This document shows positions 9,526 to 18,851 of a stretch of DNA of 64,000 nt, one piece after another (the first letter of the stretch is position 1; each line of letters starts with the position of its first letter). The DNA is taken from assembly GCF_947489565.1 (NCBI RefSeq), contig NZ_CANLEA010000002.1, positions 186,001-250,000 of the forward strand, read 5' to 3'. Made by a program: the position numbers and the translations under genes. This stretch comes from an uncultured Kordia sp. (GTDB lineage: Bacteria; Bacteroidota; Bacteroidia; Flavobacteriales; Flavobacteriaceae). The notes beneath the pieces were generated by a model that worked only from the letters and a program-made list of their open reading frames with translations, had not been told where the DNA came from and did not search any database.

Positions 9526-11100
9526 ATGGAAAAGCGTAAATTAAGTTTCTGGGAAATATGGAACATGAGTTTCGGTTTCTTGGGAATACAATTTGGGTTT
9601 GCCTTACAAGGTGGATTCATGTCTAGAATATTTCAAACTCTTGGTGCAGCAAAAGACGACATTCCCATGTTATGGATTGCAGCTCCATTGACAGGTTTAC
9701 TAGTACAACCAATAATTGGCTATTTAAGTGATAGAACATGGCATCCGCGTTGGGGAAGACGAAGACCTTATTTCCTTATTGGAGCAATTCTAAGTTCTGT
9801 TGCATTATTTTTTGTTCCACATTCACCAGCATTATGGATGGCGGCAGGATTCCTATGGATTTTAGATGCGTCCATCAACGTATCTATGGAACCTTTTAGA
9901 GCATTAGTAGCCGATAAACTACCTGAATCACAACGATCCTATGGCTTTGTTGTTCAAACACTTATTATTGGAATTGGTACTTGGGTTGCAAGTAACTTAC
10001 CTTGGCTTATTTCAGAGTTAGGTGTTAGTGATTCTGCAGCAAGCGGCGTTGTTCCTATGTCTGTAAAAGTAGCTTTTGCCATTGGTGCATTTGTGTTTTT
10101 AGTTAGTATTCTGTATACCGTTTTTACAACATCCGAATATCCTCCAGAAGACATGGAAGAATTCGAAAGAGAGAAAAAACAAAAAAACAGGTTTATTCCT
10201 GATATTCTAGAAAATATTGGTAGCATGCCAACAACGATGAAACGTTTAGGTGTGATTCAATTTTTTAGTTGGTTTGCATTTTTTACGATGTGGAGTATGG
10301 CAAATCCTGCCTTAACCGAACATGTATTCAACACTCCAAATCCTACGAAAGAAATATATAAAAAAACTAAAAAGACCGATGCTTTTAAAAGCGAGAACAG
10401 AACTGCGTTCTTTGAATTAGCCGCAAAAGATAGTGTGTTTGTAAACAATGCAATGAAAGACACATTAATTGCAAATACAGTACTTTCTAAAGAAATCTTT
10501 ACCAAATATGGGGCATTACAAAGTGAATCTGAAAAATTAGCATACTTAAAAGAGAATGTAGATTCATTCCAAGATCAAAAAGTATGGTATTGGGTAAGCA
10601 ATGATAAATTCCAAAAATCATCAAACTTAGTAGGATCATATATGGGAACTTACGGATTATCATCTATGGTTTTTGCGTTGATCCTAGTATTGTACACTTC
10701 TAGAAGAAGAATTAATAGAAAATATGTACACATGTCATCATTAATTCTTGGAGGAATTGGATTTATTCTAATGTATTTTGTTCCATCACCAGACTATCTC
10801 TTTGTAAGCTTTACGCTTATTGGTTTTGCTTGGGGAAGTATTTTATCAATGCCATATGCAATGTTATCAAGTTCTGTTGATCCTAAAAAAATGGGAGTCA
10901 TCATGGGAATATTCAACATGTTTATTGTAATTCCTCAAATTATTGCCGCTTTGGGCGGAATCACCTTTATAACAGGACTATTTGGAGAAGGCGCTATCAA
11001 TGCAATGATCCTAGCAGGAGTAAGTTTAATTATTGCTGGACTTTGCAACTTCCTCATTACCAACAAAAAAGCTATTAGTTACCAAACAGAAGAATCATAA
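9526..11100 (+). CDS. MFS sugar transporter, probably maltose/maltodextrin importer
   Basis: A 524-residue inner-membrane protein with about 12 hydrophobic segments. The first half carries LTGLLVQPIIGYLSDRTWHPRWGRRRPY, an SLC45/GPH-like sugar-porter motif. A hydrophilic insert of about 100 residues (roughly 265-375) separates the two helical halves, with remaining helices from about residue 380 to 515. Only 8 bp separate it from pgmB, and GH65 follows, so maltose is the most likely substrate: imported intact, then phosphorolysed. Translation starts at MEKRKLSFWEIWNMSFG. Substrate assignment is by context and family. Confidence 0.88.
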   Translation: MEKRKLSFWEIWNMSFGFLGIQFGFALQGGFMSRIFQTLGAAKDDIPMLWIAAPLTGLLVQPIIGYLSDRTWHPRWGRRRPYFLIGAILSSVALFFVPHSPALWMAAGFLWILDASINVSMEPFRALVADKLPESQRSYGFVVQTLIIGIGTWVASNLPWLISELGVSDSAASGVVPMSVKVAFAIGAFVFLVSILYTVFTTSEYPPEDMEEFEREKKQKNRFIPDILENIGSMPTTMKRLGVIQFFSWFAFFTMWSMANPALTEHVFNTPNPTKEIYKKTKKTDAFKSENRTAFFELAAKDSVFVNNAMKDTLIANTVLSKEIFTKYGALQSESEKLAYLKENVDSFQDQKVWYWVSNDKFQKSSNLVGSYMGTYGLSSMVFALILVLYTSRRRINRKYVHMSSLILGGIGFILMYFVPSPDYLFVSFTLIGFAWGSILSMPYAMLSSSVDPKKMGVIMGIFNMFIVIPQIIAALGGITFITGLFGEGAINAMILAGVSLIIAGLCNFLITNKKAISYQTEES

Positions 11101-11108
11101 GTATACCA

Positions 11109-11765
11109 ATGAATAAAAAAGGATTTATATTTGATTTAGATGGTGTCATTGTTGATACTGCAAAATACCATTACCTAGCTTGGAAATCCCTTGCCAATGA
11201 ACTAGGTTTTGACATCTCATTAGAACAAAACGAACAACTCAAAGGAGTCAGTAGAGTCCGTTCCCTAGAAATTATTTTAGGCTGGGGAAATAAAACACTC
11301 TCCCAAGAAGCGTTCGATAAATATATGGCAGAGAAAAACGATAACTATTTATCGCATATTGCCCAAATGGATGCTGGAGAAATTCTTCCTGATGTCCCAA
11401 AAACACTAAACTATTTACAAGAAACACAGCAAGGAATTGCACTTGGATCAGCCAGCAAAAACGCACGCAAAATTCTACGAAAAGTAGGACTCTTTGAAGT
11501 TTTTGAAGGTATTGTTGATGGAAATGATGTCAGCAAAGCCAAGCCCGATCCAGAAGTATTCCTAATTGCTGCCGAAAAATTAGACAAAAAACCAACAGAT
11601 TGTATTGTATTTGAAGACTCTGTAGCTGGCGTAACTGCTGCAAATAGCGCAGGAATGATTTCTATCGGAATTGGTTCCGAAGATACACTTGGACATGCAG
11701 ATTATGTCTTCAAAGATTTTACCGAAATACAAACAAGTTTTATAGAAGAATTAATAAATAGATGA
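11109..11765 (+). CDS. pgmB: Beta-phosphoglucomutase
   Basis: A 218-residue HAD-superfamily enzyme converting beta-glucose-1-phosphate to glucose-6-phosphate in the cytoplasm. Visible motifs: FDLDGVIVDT with nucleophile D9 and acid/base D11, the cap region TAKYHYLAWKSLANELGF, a GSASKNA motif II, KPDPEVFLIAAEKL (motif III Lys) and VFEDSVAGVTAA (motif IV). The length is normal for the family. The gene sits 8 bp after the MFS porter and just before the GH65 phosphorylase, whose product is its substrate, so the pathway position is unusually well supported. Confidence 0.94.
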   Translation: MNKKGFIFDLDGVIVDTAKYHYLAWKSLANELGFDISLEQNEQLKGVSRVRSLEIILGWGNKTLSQEAFDKYMAEKNDNYLSHIAQMDAGEILPDVPKTLNYLQETQQGIALGSASKNARKILRKVGLFEVFEGIVDGNDVSKAKPDPEVFLIAAEKLDKKPTDCIVFEDSVAGVTAANSAGMISIGIGSEDTLGHADYVFKDFTEIQTSFIEELINR

Positions 11766-11847
11766 TGGTATTAGGTGTTAGGTGTTAGGAATTAGTGTCG
11801 TGCTATAACCTAAAACCCAAGACCCAAAACCAAACACCCATAAAAAA

Positions 11848-14154
11848 ATGAATCAGAATTATATACAACCAGACAATTGGTCGATCATCGAAGAAGGATT
11901 TGATACAGAAAGTGTCAAATCTTCCGAAAGTCTTTTCAGTATCGGAAACGGTGCGATGGGACAACGAGCTAATTTTGAAGAATACTACTCTGGAGCTACC
12001 TTTCAGGGAAGTTATATTGCCGGAGTATATTATCCAGACAAAACAAAAGTAGGTTGGTGGAAAAACGGATATCCAGAATATTTTGCCAAAGTACTCAATG
12101 CTCCCAATTGGATTGGAATCAATGTAAGCATCAATGATGAAGTACTAGACTTAAATGCCTGCAAAAAAGTAACCGATTTCCGTCGTGAACTCAACATGAA
12201 AGAAGGTTGGTACGAACGTTCATTTGTAGTAACATTACAAAACGATATCGAAATTTCGGTTGCTGCAAAACGATTTCTAAGTTTAGACATTGACGAAGTT
12301 GGTGCCATTGCTTACAGCATACAATTACGCAACAGTGATGCCACTATAAAATATACGCCATACTTAGATTCCGGAATCAAAAATGAAGATGCCAACTGGG
12401 AAGAAAAATTCTGGGAAACCATTCAAGTAAAAGAAGAAAACAATCAAGCGTTTATTGTTGCAAAAACACTAAAAACTGACTTCTATGCATGTACTTTCAT
12501 GCAAACGGAATTAAAATTAAACGGAAAGTCACTTGATGTACCTACGAATGTTTCTGAAAAATCAACGTACATTTCATTCAACTACGCACAAGAAGTAAAA
12601 GCAAACGAAACGCTTACCATTTACAAATATGGCGGCTATACCGTGTGTACAAATCATGACAAATACGAACTCATCTCTGCTGCAAAAAAAGCATTGCATA
12701 ACGCAACTTCACTTGGTTTCGATACACTATTAGAAAACCAAAAAGAAGCCTGGGCAAAAATTTGGGAAATGGCAGACATTACCATTGAAGGTGATGTAAA
12801 AGCACAACAAGGAATCCGTTTCAATATCTTTCAACTGAATCAAACCTATCTTGGAAAAGATTCTCGCCTCAACATTGGCCCAAAAGGATTTACAGGCGAA
12901 AAATATGGTGGAAGTACGTATTGGGACACGGAAGCTTATTGTATTCCTTTTTACATGACTACAAAAGATCAGCAAGTAGCTAGAAACTTATTGCAATACC
13001 GATACAATCACTTAGAAAAAGCGATTGAAAATGCGGAAAAACTAGGATTCAATAATGGTGCTGCGCTATATCCAATGGTAACCATGAATGGCGAAGAATG
13101 TCACAACGAGTGGGAAATTACCTTTGAGGAAATTCACCGAAACGGAGCCATCGCGTTTGCTATCTATAACTATACACGTTACACAGGCGATTACAGCTAT
13201 ATTCCAGAAATGGGACTAGAAGTCATGATCGGAATTGCACGTTTTTGGCATCAAAGAGCAAGTTTCTCTACCGCAAAAAACAAATATGTAATTCTGGGCG
13301 TCACTGGACCTAACGAATACGAGAATAATGTAAATAACAATTGGTACACAAACTACATTGCACAATGGTGTATCAAATTTGCACAAGAACACATCGAAAA
13401 AGTAAAAAATGAATATGCTGCCGATTATGATCGCATCATGCAAAAAGCACGCTTATCCGATCAGGAAATCTCTTCATGGATGGAAGTTGCCGAAAACATG
13501 TACTTTCCATACAGTGAGCAATACGGCGTGTACTTACAACAAGATGGTTTCTTAGACAAAGACTTGGTAAGTGTGGCCGATTTAGATACATCACAACGAC
13601 CAATCAATCAAAAATGGAGTTGGGATCGCATTCTACGTTCACCATACATCAAACAAGCAGATACCTTACAAGGTTTTTACTTCTTTGAAGATCATTTTAC
13701 CAAAGAAGAACTTGAAAAACACTTCAACTTCTACGAACCATTTACCGTGCACGAATCATCACTTTCACCATGTGTTCACAGCATTCAAGCAGCTAAATTG
13801 GACAAAATGAACATGGCGTATACATTCTATCTAAGAACATCGCGACTCGACTTAGACGATTACAACAAAGAAGTCGAAGAAGGCTTACACATTACCTCCA
13901 TGGCAGGAACTTGGATGAGTATTGTAGAAGGTTTTGGTGGCATGCGCATGAAAAATGACACACTTTCCTTTGAACCAAGAATTCCAGAACGATGGAAAGG
14001 ATATTCGTTCAAAGTAAACTATAGAAATCACATTCTTAAAATCAACGTCACGCAAAACGGAACTTCTTTCGAACTTGAAAAAGGAGAAGATTTAGTGATC
14101 TTGGTCGATGGAAAAAAAGTAGCCGTTTCACCAAACGATTTGGTTACAGTTTGA
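11848..14154 (+). CDS. GH65 maltose phosphorylase-type glycoside hydrolase
   Basis: A 768-residue protein without a signal peptide, so cytoplasmic. The family 65 layout is complete: N-terminal beta-sandwich (SLFSIGNGAMGQRANFEE), the (alpha/alpha)6 barrel from about residue 320 (GKDSRLNIGPKGFTGEKYGG), the catalytic block TGPNEYENNVNNNWYTN with general acid about E490, and the C-terminal domain (MAGTWMSIVEGFGGMRM). It should phosphorolyse maltose to glucose and beta-glucose-1-phosphate, which the preceding pgmB uses. Kojibiose or trehalose specificity is not excluded by motif alone; the starch setting favours maltose. The 82 bp before it contain a G-rich then C-rich low-complexity patch (TTAGGTGTTAGG... 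/ ...AAACCCAAGACCC). Confidence 0.93.
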   Translation: MNQNYIQPDNWSIIEEGFDTESVKSSESLFSIGNGAMGQRANFEEYYSGATFQGSYIAGVYYPDKTKVGWWKNGYPEYFAKVLNAPNWIGINVSINDEVLDLNACKKVTDFRRELNMKEGWYERSFVVTLQNDIEISVAAKRFLSLDIDEVGAIAYSIQLRNSDATIKYTPYLDSGIKNEDANWEEKFWETIQVKEENNQAFIVAKTLKTDFYACTFMQTELKLNGKSLDVPTNVSEKSTYISFNYAQEVKANETLTIYKYGGYTVCTNHDKYELISAAKKALHNATSLGFDTLLENQKEAWAKIWEMADITIEGDVKAQQGIRFNIFQLNQTYLGKDSRLNIGPKGFTGEKYGGSTYWDTEAYCIPFYMTTKDQQVARNLLQYRYNHLEKAIENAEKLGFNNGAALYPMVTMNGEECHNEWEITFEEIHRNGAIAFAIYNYTRYTGDYSYIPEMGLEVMIGIARFWHQRASFSTAKNKYVILGVTGPNEYENNVNNNWYTNYIAQWCIKFAQEHIEKVKNEYAADYDRIMQKARLSDQEISSWMEVAENMYFPYSEQYGVYLQQDGFLDKDLVSVADLDTSQRPINQKWSWDRILRSPYIKQADTLQGFYFFEDHFTKEELEKHFNFYEPFTVHESSLSPCVHSIQAAKLDKMNMAYTFYLRTSRLDLDDYNKEVEEGLHITSMAGTWMSIVEGFGGMRMKNDTLSFEPRIPERWKGYSFKVNYRNHILKINVTQNGTSFELEKGEDLVILVDGKKVAVSPNDLVTV

Positions 14155-14301
14155 ATGTAAATTTGAAGCTATTTCCTGCTTTCCGTTGTATCTCCCGAAC
14201 AAATCGGGAGGATGCCACTGCAATCAGGGCTAGTCAGAAACTTTAGTGTTTCATACCAAATATAGATTAATTAGTAGTGAGTATTGAGAACGTTTCTTTA
14301 T

Positions 14302-14327
14302 GTCATTCCTGCGAAGGCAGGAATCCA
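14302..14327. repeat. Short palindromic intergenic repeat, copy 1
   Basis: The core ATTCCTGCGAAGGCAGGAAT folds into an 8-bp stem with a GAAG tetraloop. A 26-bp exact copy is at 14414-14439. A related dyad (TTCCCGCTTACGCGAGAA) lies at 16753-16770. REP-like; no gene is present in 14155-14490. Confidence 0.75.
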
Positions 14328-14342
14328 TTGGAATTCATACTC

Positions 14343-14409
14343 AAAACGTCAATTCGAGTGATTTTCATAATAAAATGAAGAAAATCGTATCGAGAAGCAC
14401 TTTGAAAAC
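14343..14409. repeat. CGTCA-TCGAG intergenic repeat element
   Basis: A 67-bp imperfect dyad: CGTCAATTCGAGTGATTTTC on the left and GAAAATCGTATCGAGAAG on the right. Related copies lie at 16463-16523, 16568-16617 (inverted), 16631-16696 and 34154-34194 (inverted). All are intergenic. Confidence 0.7.
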
Positions 14410-14413
14410 AACT

Positions 14414-14439
14414 GTCATTCCTGCGAAGGCAGGAATCCA
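14414..14439. repeat. Short palindromic intergenic repeat, copy 2
   Basis: An identical 26-bp copy of the element at 14302-14327. The two copies bracket the CGTCA-TCGAG element, giving a composite palindromic island of about 140 bp between the GH65 and GH13 genes. Confidence 0.75.
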
Positions 14440-14490
14440 ATTGTCTCAATACTCAATACTAAAAGCTCAATACTTAAAAACAACAATCAG

Positions 14491-16413
14491 ATGAAAAAAA
14501 TAATCTTACTTACAGTACTTGCATTATGTTTCTCTTGCAAACAAACGGAAGACAAAGCATCTGATGCCGCATCAAAAACGGAAGTCGTAACCGACATCAA
14601 AAACGATATCGAACGTATAGAACCGCCACATTGGTGGACAGGTTTTCAAAACACCAAACTCCAACTCTTAGTTAAACATCCAAACATTGCCAAAACAACA
14701 CCAAGTATTACAAATACCAATGTTAAGATTGAAAAAATACAAGCAGGAGAAAGTGCAAACTATCTCTTCATCGATTTAGACATTTCTAAAGCAAAAGCTG
14801 GAAAATTCAATATCGAATTTAAACTCGAAAACGGTTCAACACTTACGCAAACCTATGAACTCAAACAACGAACAAAAGCTGCCAAAGAATATATTGGGTT
14901 CAACAGTTCAGACGCGATCTATTTAATCACTCCAGACCGATTTTCCAATGCAAAACCTGAAAATGATGTGTTTGAAAACCTAAACGAAACAACCATTAAT
15001 CGCAAGGATAATTATGCGCGTCATGGTGGCGATATCAAAGGAATCACAAATCATTTAGACTATATTGACGATTTAGGATTTACGGCAATTTGGTCTTGTC
15101 CGCTTCTCACCAACGACATGAAACGCGGTTCGTATCACGGATATGCCATTACAGATTACTATCAAGTAGATCCACGTTTTGGAACCTTTGACGAATACAA
15201 AGAACTGGCAGACAAAGCCAACAAACGCGGAATGAAACTCATCATGGATCAAGTAGCAAACCATTGCGGATTGGAACATTGGTGGATGAAAGATTTGCCA
15301 TTCAACGATTGGGTAAACTATCAAAAAGACTTTGAAAATGGCGAAAAAACAACCTTTTCAAATCATAGACGGACTTCCAATCAAGATATCTACGCTTCCA
15401 AAAGTGATCAAAAAGGCATGACCGACGGTTGGTTTGTCATAACAATGCCCGATCTCAATCAGCGCAATCCATACATGGCAAACTACATCATTCAAAACAG
15501 TATTTGGTGGATTGAATCTCTCGGGCTGAGCGGAATTCGACAAGACACATATCCGTATCCTGACAAGAATTTTATGAGCAAATGGGCTGGCGCAATTATG
15601 ACCGAATATCCAAACTTTTCTATTGTGGGCGAAGAATGGAGTTACAATCCGTTACTTATTGGCTATTGGCAAACTGGCGCCAACAATAAAGATGGATATG
15701 AAAGCAATCTAAAATCTACGATGGATTTTGCAATGCAGCGAAAAACCGTAGAAGCTTTAAACGAAGAAGAATCGTGGGACAAAGGCTTGGTAAAAATCTA
15801 TGAAGGTTTGGCAAACGATTTTCAATATCCAAACCCGAAAGACATTATGATTTTTCCAGACAATCATGATATGAGTCGCATCTTTACACAACTCAAAGGA
15901 GACATTGTAAACACCAAAATGGCATTGAGCTATTTGTTGACTTTACCAAGAATTCCACAACTCTACTACGGAACAGAAATTCTCATGAATGACTTTGAAA
16001 AACCTGGCGATCACGGATTGATCCGAACCGATTTTCCCGGTGGTTGGCAAGGTGATACGGCAAACGCATTTACAGGCGAAGGTTTAACTGCGGCACAAAA
16101 AGACATGCAATCATACCTTAAAAAACTATTGAATTTCCGCAAAAACAGCAACGCCATTCACAAAGGGAAAACCACACATTTTGCACCATTTTTAGGAACT
16201 TATTTCTTGTTTAGAACTTTAGACGACGAAACCATCGTACATATCATCAATAAAAACGAACAACCTATTACCATTGATCTTAAACGTTATGCAGAAATGA
16301 ATTTGAAAGGAAAAACGTTGACGAATATTATTACCGGAAAACAATTTACATGGAATGATGAAATTGAATTCAAAGAAAAAGGAAGTATGATATTAACAAC
16401 GAAATCTAATTAG
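14491..16413 (+). CDS. GH13 lipoprotein, cyclomaltodextrinase/neopullulanase-like (SusA-like)
   Basis: A 640-residue lipoprotein (signal ending LCFSC). Residues about 45-130 match the cyclomaltodextrinase N-terminal domain (PPHWWTGFQNTKLQLLVKHP). The catalytic barrel begins near IYLITPDRFSNA. GH13 regions: DQVANHCG, GIRQDTYPY (nucleophile D352), IVGEEW (E381) and FPDNHDMSR (D460). A short C-terminal beta domain follows (ETIVHIINKNEQPITIDLKRY). It is predicted to hydrolyse maltodextrins or pullulan-type oligosaccharides in the periplasm, comparable to SusA. The glutamine before the nucleophile (RQD) is common in this subfamily. Confidence 0.92.
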   Translation: MKKIILLTVLALCFSCKQTEDKASDAASKTEVVTDIKNDIERIEPPHWWTGFQNTKLQLLVKHPNIAKTTPSITNTNVKIEKIQAGESANYLFIDLDISKAKAGKFNIEFKLENGSTLTQTYELKQRTKAAKEYIGFNSSDAIYLITPDRFSNAKPENDVFENLNETTINRKDNYARHGGDIKGITNHLDYIDDLGFTAIWSCPLLTNDMKRGSYHGYAITDYYQVDPRFGTFDEYKELADKANKRGMKLIMDQVANHCGLEHWWMKDLPFNDWVNYQKDFENGEKTTFSNHRRTSNQDIYASKSDQKGMTDGWFVITMPDLNQRNPYMANYIIQNSIWWIESLGLSGIRQDTYPYPDKNFMSKWAGAIMTEYPNFSIVGEEWSYNPLLIGYWQTGANNKDGYESNLKSTMDFAMQRKTVEALNEEESWDKGLVKIYEGLANDFQYPNPKDIMIFPDNHDMSRIFTQLKGDIVNTKMALSYLLTLPRIPQLYYGTEILMNDFEKPGDHGLIRTDFPGGWQGDTANAFTGEGLTAAQKDMQSYLKKLLNFRKNSNAIHKGKTTHFAPFLGTYFLFRTLDDETIVHIINKNEQPITIDLKRYAEMNLKGKTLTNIITGKQFTWNDEIEFKEKGSMILTTKSN

Positions 16414-16462
16414 GGATTAGGTTTTGGGTATTAGTCAAGAACTGAAAACCAATTTGGAAACT

Positions 16463-16523
16463 AAACGTCAATTCGAGTGTTTTTGAGTGAAGCGAGAAAA
16501 AGTATCGAGAAGTACTTGGAAAC
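16463..16523. repeat. CGTCA-TCGAG intergenic repeat element
   Basis: A copy of the 14343 element (CGTCAATTCGAGTG ... GTATCGAGAAGTACTTGGAAAC). The gene-free stretch 16414-16778 consists almost entirely of such copies plus a TTAGGGATTAGGTTTTGGG low-complexity start. Confidence 0.65.
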
Positions 16524-16567
16524 GAAAATATAAAATATTAGTCGTGAGAAGTTTTGAAAAATTAAGC

Positions 16568-16617
16568 AGATCTCGATACAAAATTCTTTCAGAATTCCAC
16601 TCGATCTGACGTAAAGC
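16568..16617. repeat. CGTCA-TCGAG intergenic repeat element, inverted copy
   Basis: Read on the minus strand it gives CGTCAGATCGAGTGGAATTC ... TTTTGTATCGAGATC, the same family as its neighbours but in opposite orientation. Confidence 0.6.
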
Positions 16618-16630
16618 GTAAACAAATACC

Positions 16631-16696
16631 AAAACGTCACTTCGAGTGATTTTCGAAATGAAATGAAGAAAATTGTATCGAGAAGTAATTTGAAAA
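16631..16696. repeat. CGTCA-TCGAG intergenic repeat element
   Basis: A copy closest to the 14343 element (CGTCACTTCGAGTGATTTTC ... GAAAATTGTATCGAGAAG). It is followed by TTGAGCGCAGTCGAAAT, which also forms the arms of the inverted repeat at 62941-63014. Confidence 0.65.
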
Positions 16697-16778
16697 CATC
16701 TGTTGAGCGCAGTCGAAATGTATAGGAATAAAAAACAATATAACTAAATAGATTCCCGCTTACGCGAGAATAACAAAA

Positions 16779-18848
16779 ATGTCAATGAAACTAAAACTAA
16801 CCTTACTCATAATTTCCGTCTTGTTTTTCTCCTGCAAAGGACAACAAAAAGGTGAGACTCCTCAAGATAAAAAAGTTGCTACAATCGTGGTGAATTTTTT
16901 ACCTAAAGACCACGATTTTTCGAAAGACATCTATATTTCAGGAGATTTTGAAGATTGGTCAGGTGGTAAACCTGAATTCAAAATGGAAAAACTGGGAAAA
17001 CTATACCGAATTAAAATTCCCATGGAAAAAGAAACCATCAATTTCAAATTTACCTTAGGTTCTTGGGAAACAGTAGAACTCGACAGTCAAGGATTTGACG
17101 TTGAAAACAGAACCTACACGTATGATGAAAATTTAAAAACGAGTACATACGCTGTATGGAATTGGTCCAAAGGAAACAAAAATAAAACAGCTTCTACCAA
17201 ACAACCAAATGTAGAAACGTTTGCAGAAACCTTTGAAATACCACAGCTCAACAAAACTCGAAAAATTCAAGTGTATCTACCACCAAATTATGCGAATACT
17301 ACCGAATCATATCCTGTGTTGTATATGCACGACGGACAAAATGTATTTGACAAAGCCACTTCGTATTCTGGCGAATGGGAAGTAGATGAAACACTGAATT
17401 CACTACACCAAACGCACGGTTTAGACGTCATTGTCGTTGCTATTGATAATAGCGAAGAACGCATGCAAGAATATTCAGCATGGACAAGTCCAAAGTATAA
17501 ATTACCACAAGGACAAGAATATGTAATGTTTATTGCAAAAACCTTAAAACCTGCGATTGATGCAAAATACAGAACTAAAAAAGACGCTCAAAATACAGCT
17601 ATCATGGGAAGTTCTATGGGCGGATTAATTTCACATTATGCTGTTTTTGCACATCCAGATGTATTTGGAAAAGCTGGTGTATTTTCACCTTCGTTTTGGT
17701 TTTCAGAAGATACATTTAGTTTCACAAAGGACAATCTAGCGAAAGCTCAACACTCAAAATTATACTACTTAATGGGCGAAAAAGAAGGTGAAGTTATGAT
17801 GGCAAACCTGAATAAAATGTTGAAATTGCTAAATGAAAATGGTTTTCCAAAAGATCAGTTTACTACTAAATTTTCTCCCGATGGCACGCACAGCGAAGCA
17901 TTTTGGCGCAGTGAATTAAAAACGGCCTTGCTTTGGTTGTTTTCTGAAAATATCAAGATTCAACATCACGGCGAACCTGTAGCACAAGAAGTAAAGAATG
18001 TAACCTTGGCAAGCGGAAAACTCATGCGTGTGGTCGATTTTCCATCCAACTATATTCGTCCACGAAATGTAGATGTCTGGTTGCCTGAAAACTATTCAAA
18101 AGAAAAAAAATACAATGTGCTTTACATGCATGACGGACAAATGTTATACGACGCTTCTACAACTTGGAATAAGCAAGAATGGAAAGTTGACGAAGTGGCT
18201 TCCAAATTGATGAAAGAAGGAAAAGTAAAAGATTTTATTGTCGTGTCTCCATGGAATATAGCTGAAATTCGTTGGCAAGATTACTTTCCACAAAAAGCAT
18301 TTACTTATTTAGATGAAGCAACACAAAAGACGTTTCGCGAAGAAGCAGAAAAGAATAATTTTTCGCTCAATTTTAATGCAGACAACTATTTAAAATTCCT
18401 CACGGAAGAACTAAAGCCATATATTGATAACACCTATTCAGTAAAAACAGATCGCGAACATACGTTTGTGGCTGGTTCTAGCATGGGCGGACTAATTTCG
18501 ATGTATGCCATGTGTGAATATCCAGAAATTTATAGTGCAGCCGCTTGTATTTCGACACATTGGGTTGGCGCAAGTCCGAGAGAAGACAATCCAATTCCAA
18601 ATGCATTTTTTGCCTATATGCGTGATCATTTGCCATCACCAAAAACACATCGATTCTATTTTGATTACGGAACAGAAACTTTAGACAAACATTATCCGCA
18701 ATATGCACCAAATGTGGATGAAGTTTTTAAGGAAAAAGGATATACCGAAGCAAATTATACGAATCTAAAGTTTGAAGGCACTAATCATTCCGAGAATGCT
18801 TGGCAAAAACGTTTACACATTCCATTTACATTTCTACTTAAAAAGTAA
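16779..18848 (+). CDS. Lipoprotein with starch-binding-like domain and two tandem alpha/beta-hydrolase (esterase) domains
   Basis: A 689-residue protein with a lipoprotein signal (ending FFSC, KGQQKG). Residues about 35-125 resemble a CBM20/E-set fold (IYISGDFEDWSGGKPEFKME ... WNW). Two copies of an esterase-D/enterochelin-esterase-like alpha/beta hydrolase follow, each with YVLYMHDGQ-type strands and a nucleophile elbow: GSSMGGLISHYAVF (first) and GSSMGGLISMYAMC (second). The tandem duplication is clear from the repeated LYMHDGQ, SSMGGLIS and F-x-GTxHSExxW blocks, and both copies keep Ser and a late His (DGTHSEAFW; EGTNHSENAW). It is only 3 bp from the GH31 gene. It may deacylate substituted sugars during starch breakdown; the substrate is unknown. 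Confidence 0.82.
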   Translation: MSMKLKLTLLIISVLFFSCKGQQKGETPQDKKVATIVVNFLPKDHDFSKDIYISGDFEDWSGGKPEFKMEKLGKLYRIKIPMEKETINFKFTLGSWETVELDSQGFDVENRTYTYDENLKTSTYAVWNWSKGNKNKTASTKQPNVETFAETFEIPQLNKTRKIQVYLPPNYANTTESYPVLYMHDGQNVFDKATSYSGEWEVDETLNSLHQTHGLDVIVVAIDNSEERMQEYSAWTSPKYKLPQGQEYVMFIAKTLKPAIDAKYRTKKDAQNTAIMGSSMGGLISHYAVFAHPDVFGKAGVFSPSFWFSEDTFSFTKDNLAKAQHSKLYYLMGEKEGEVMMANLNKMLKLLNENGFPKDQFTTKFSPDGTHSEAFWRSELKTALLWLFSENIKIQHHGEPVAQEVKNVTLASGKLMRVVDFPSNYIRPRNVDVWLPENYSKEKKYNVLYMHDGQMLYDASTTWNKQEWKVDEVASKLMKEGKVKDFIVVSPWNIAEIRWQDYFPQKAFTYLDEATQKTFREEAEKNNFSLNFNADNYLKFLTEELKPYIDNTYSVKTDREHTFVAGSSMGGLISMYAMCEYPEIYSAAACISTHWVGASPREDNPIPNAFFAYMRDHLPSPKTHRFYFDYGTETLDKHYPQYAPNVDEVFKEKGYTEANYTNLKFEGTNHSENAWQKRLHIPFTFLLKK

Positions 18849-18851
18849 TAC

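Noticed and set aside
14300-14494. 64-residue plus-strand reading frame containing RRQESIG and PAKAGIQ
   Set aside because: The residues are translations of the ATTCCTGCGAAGGCAGG palindromic repeats, a common false ORF.
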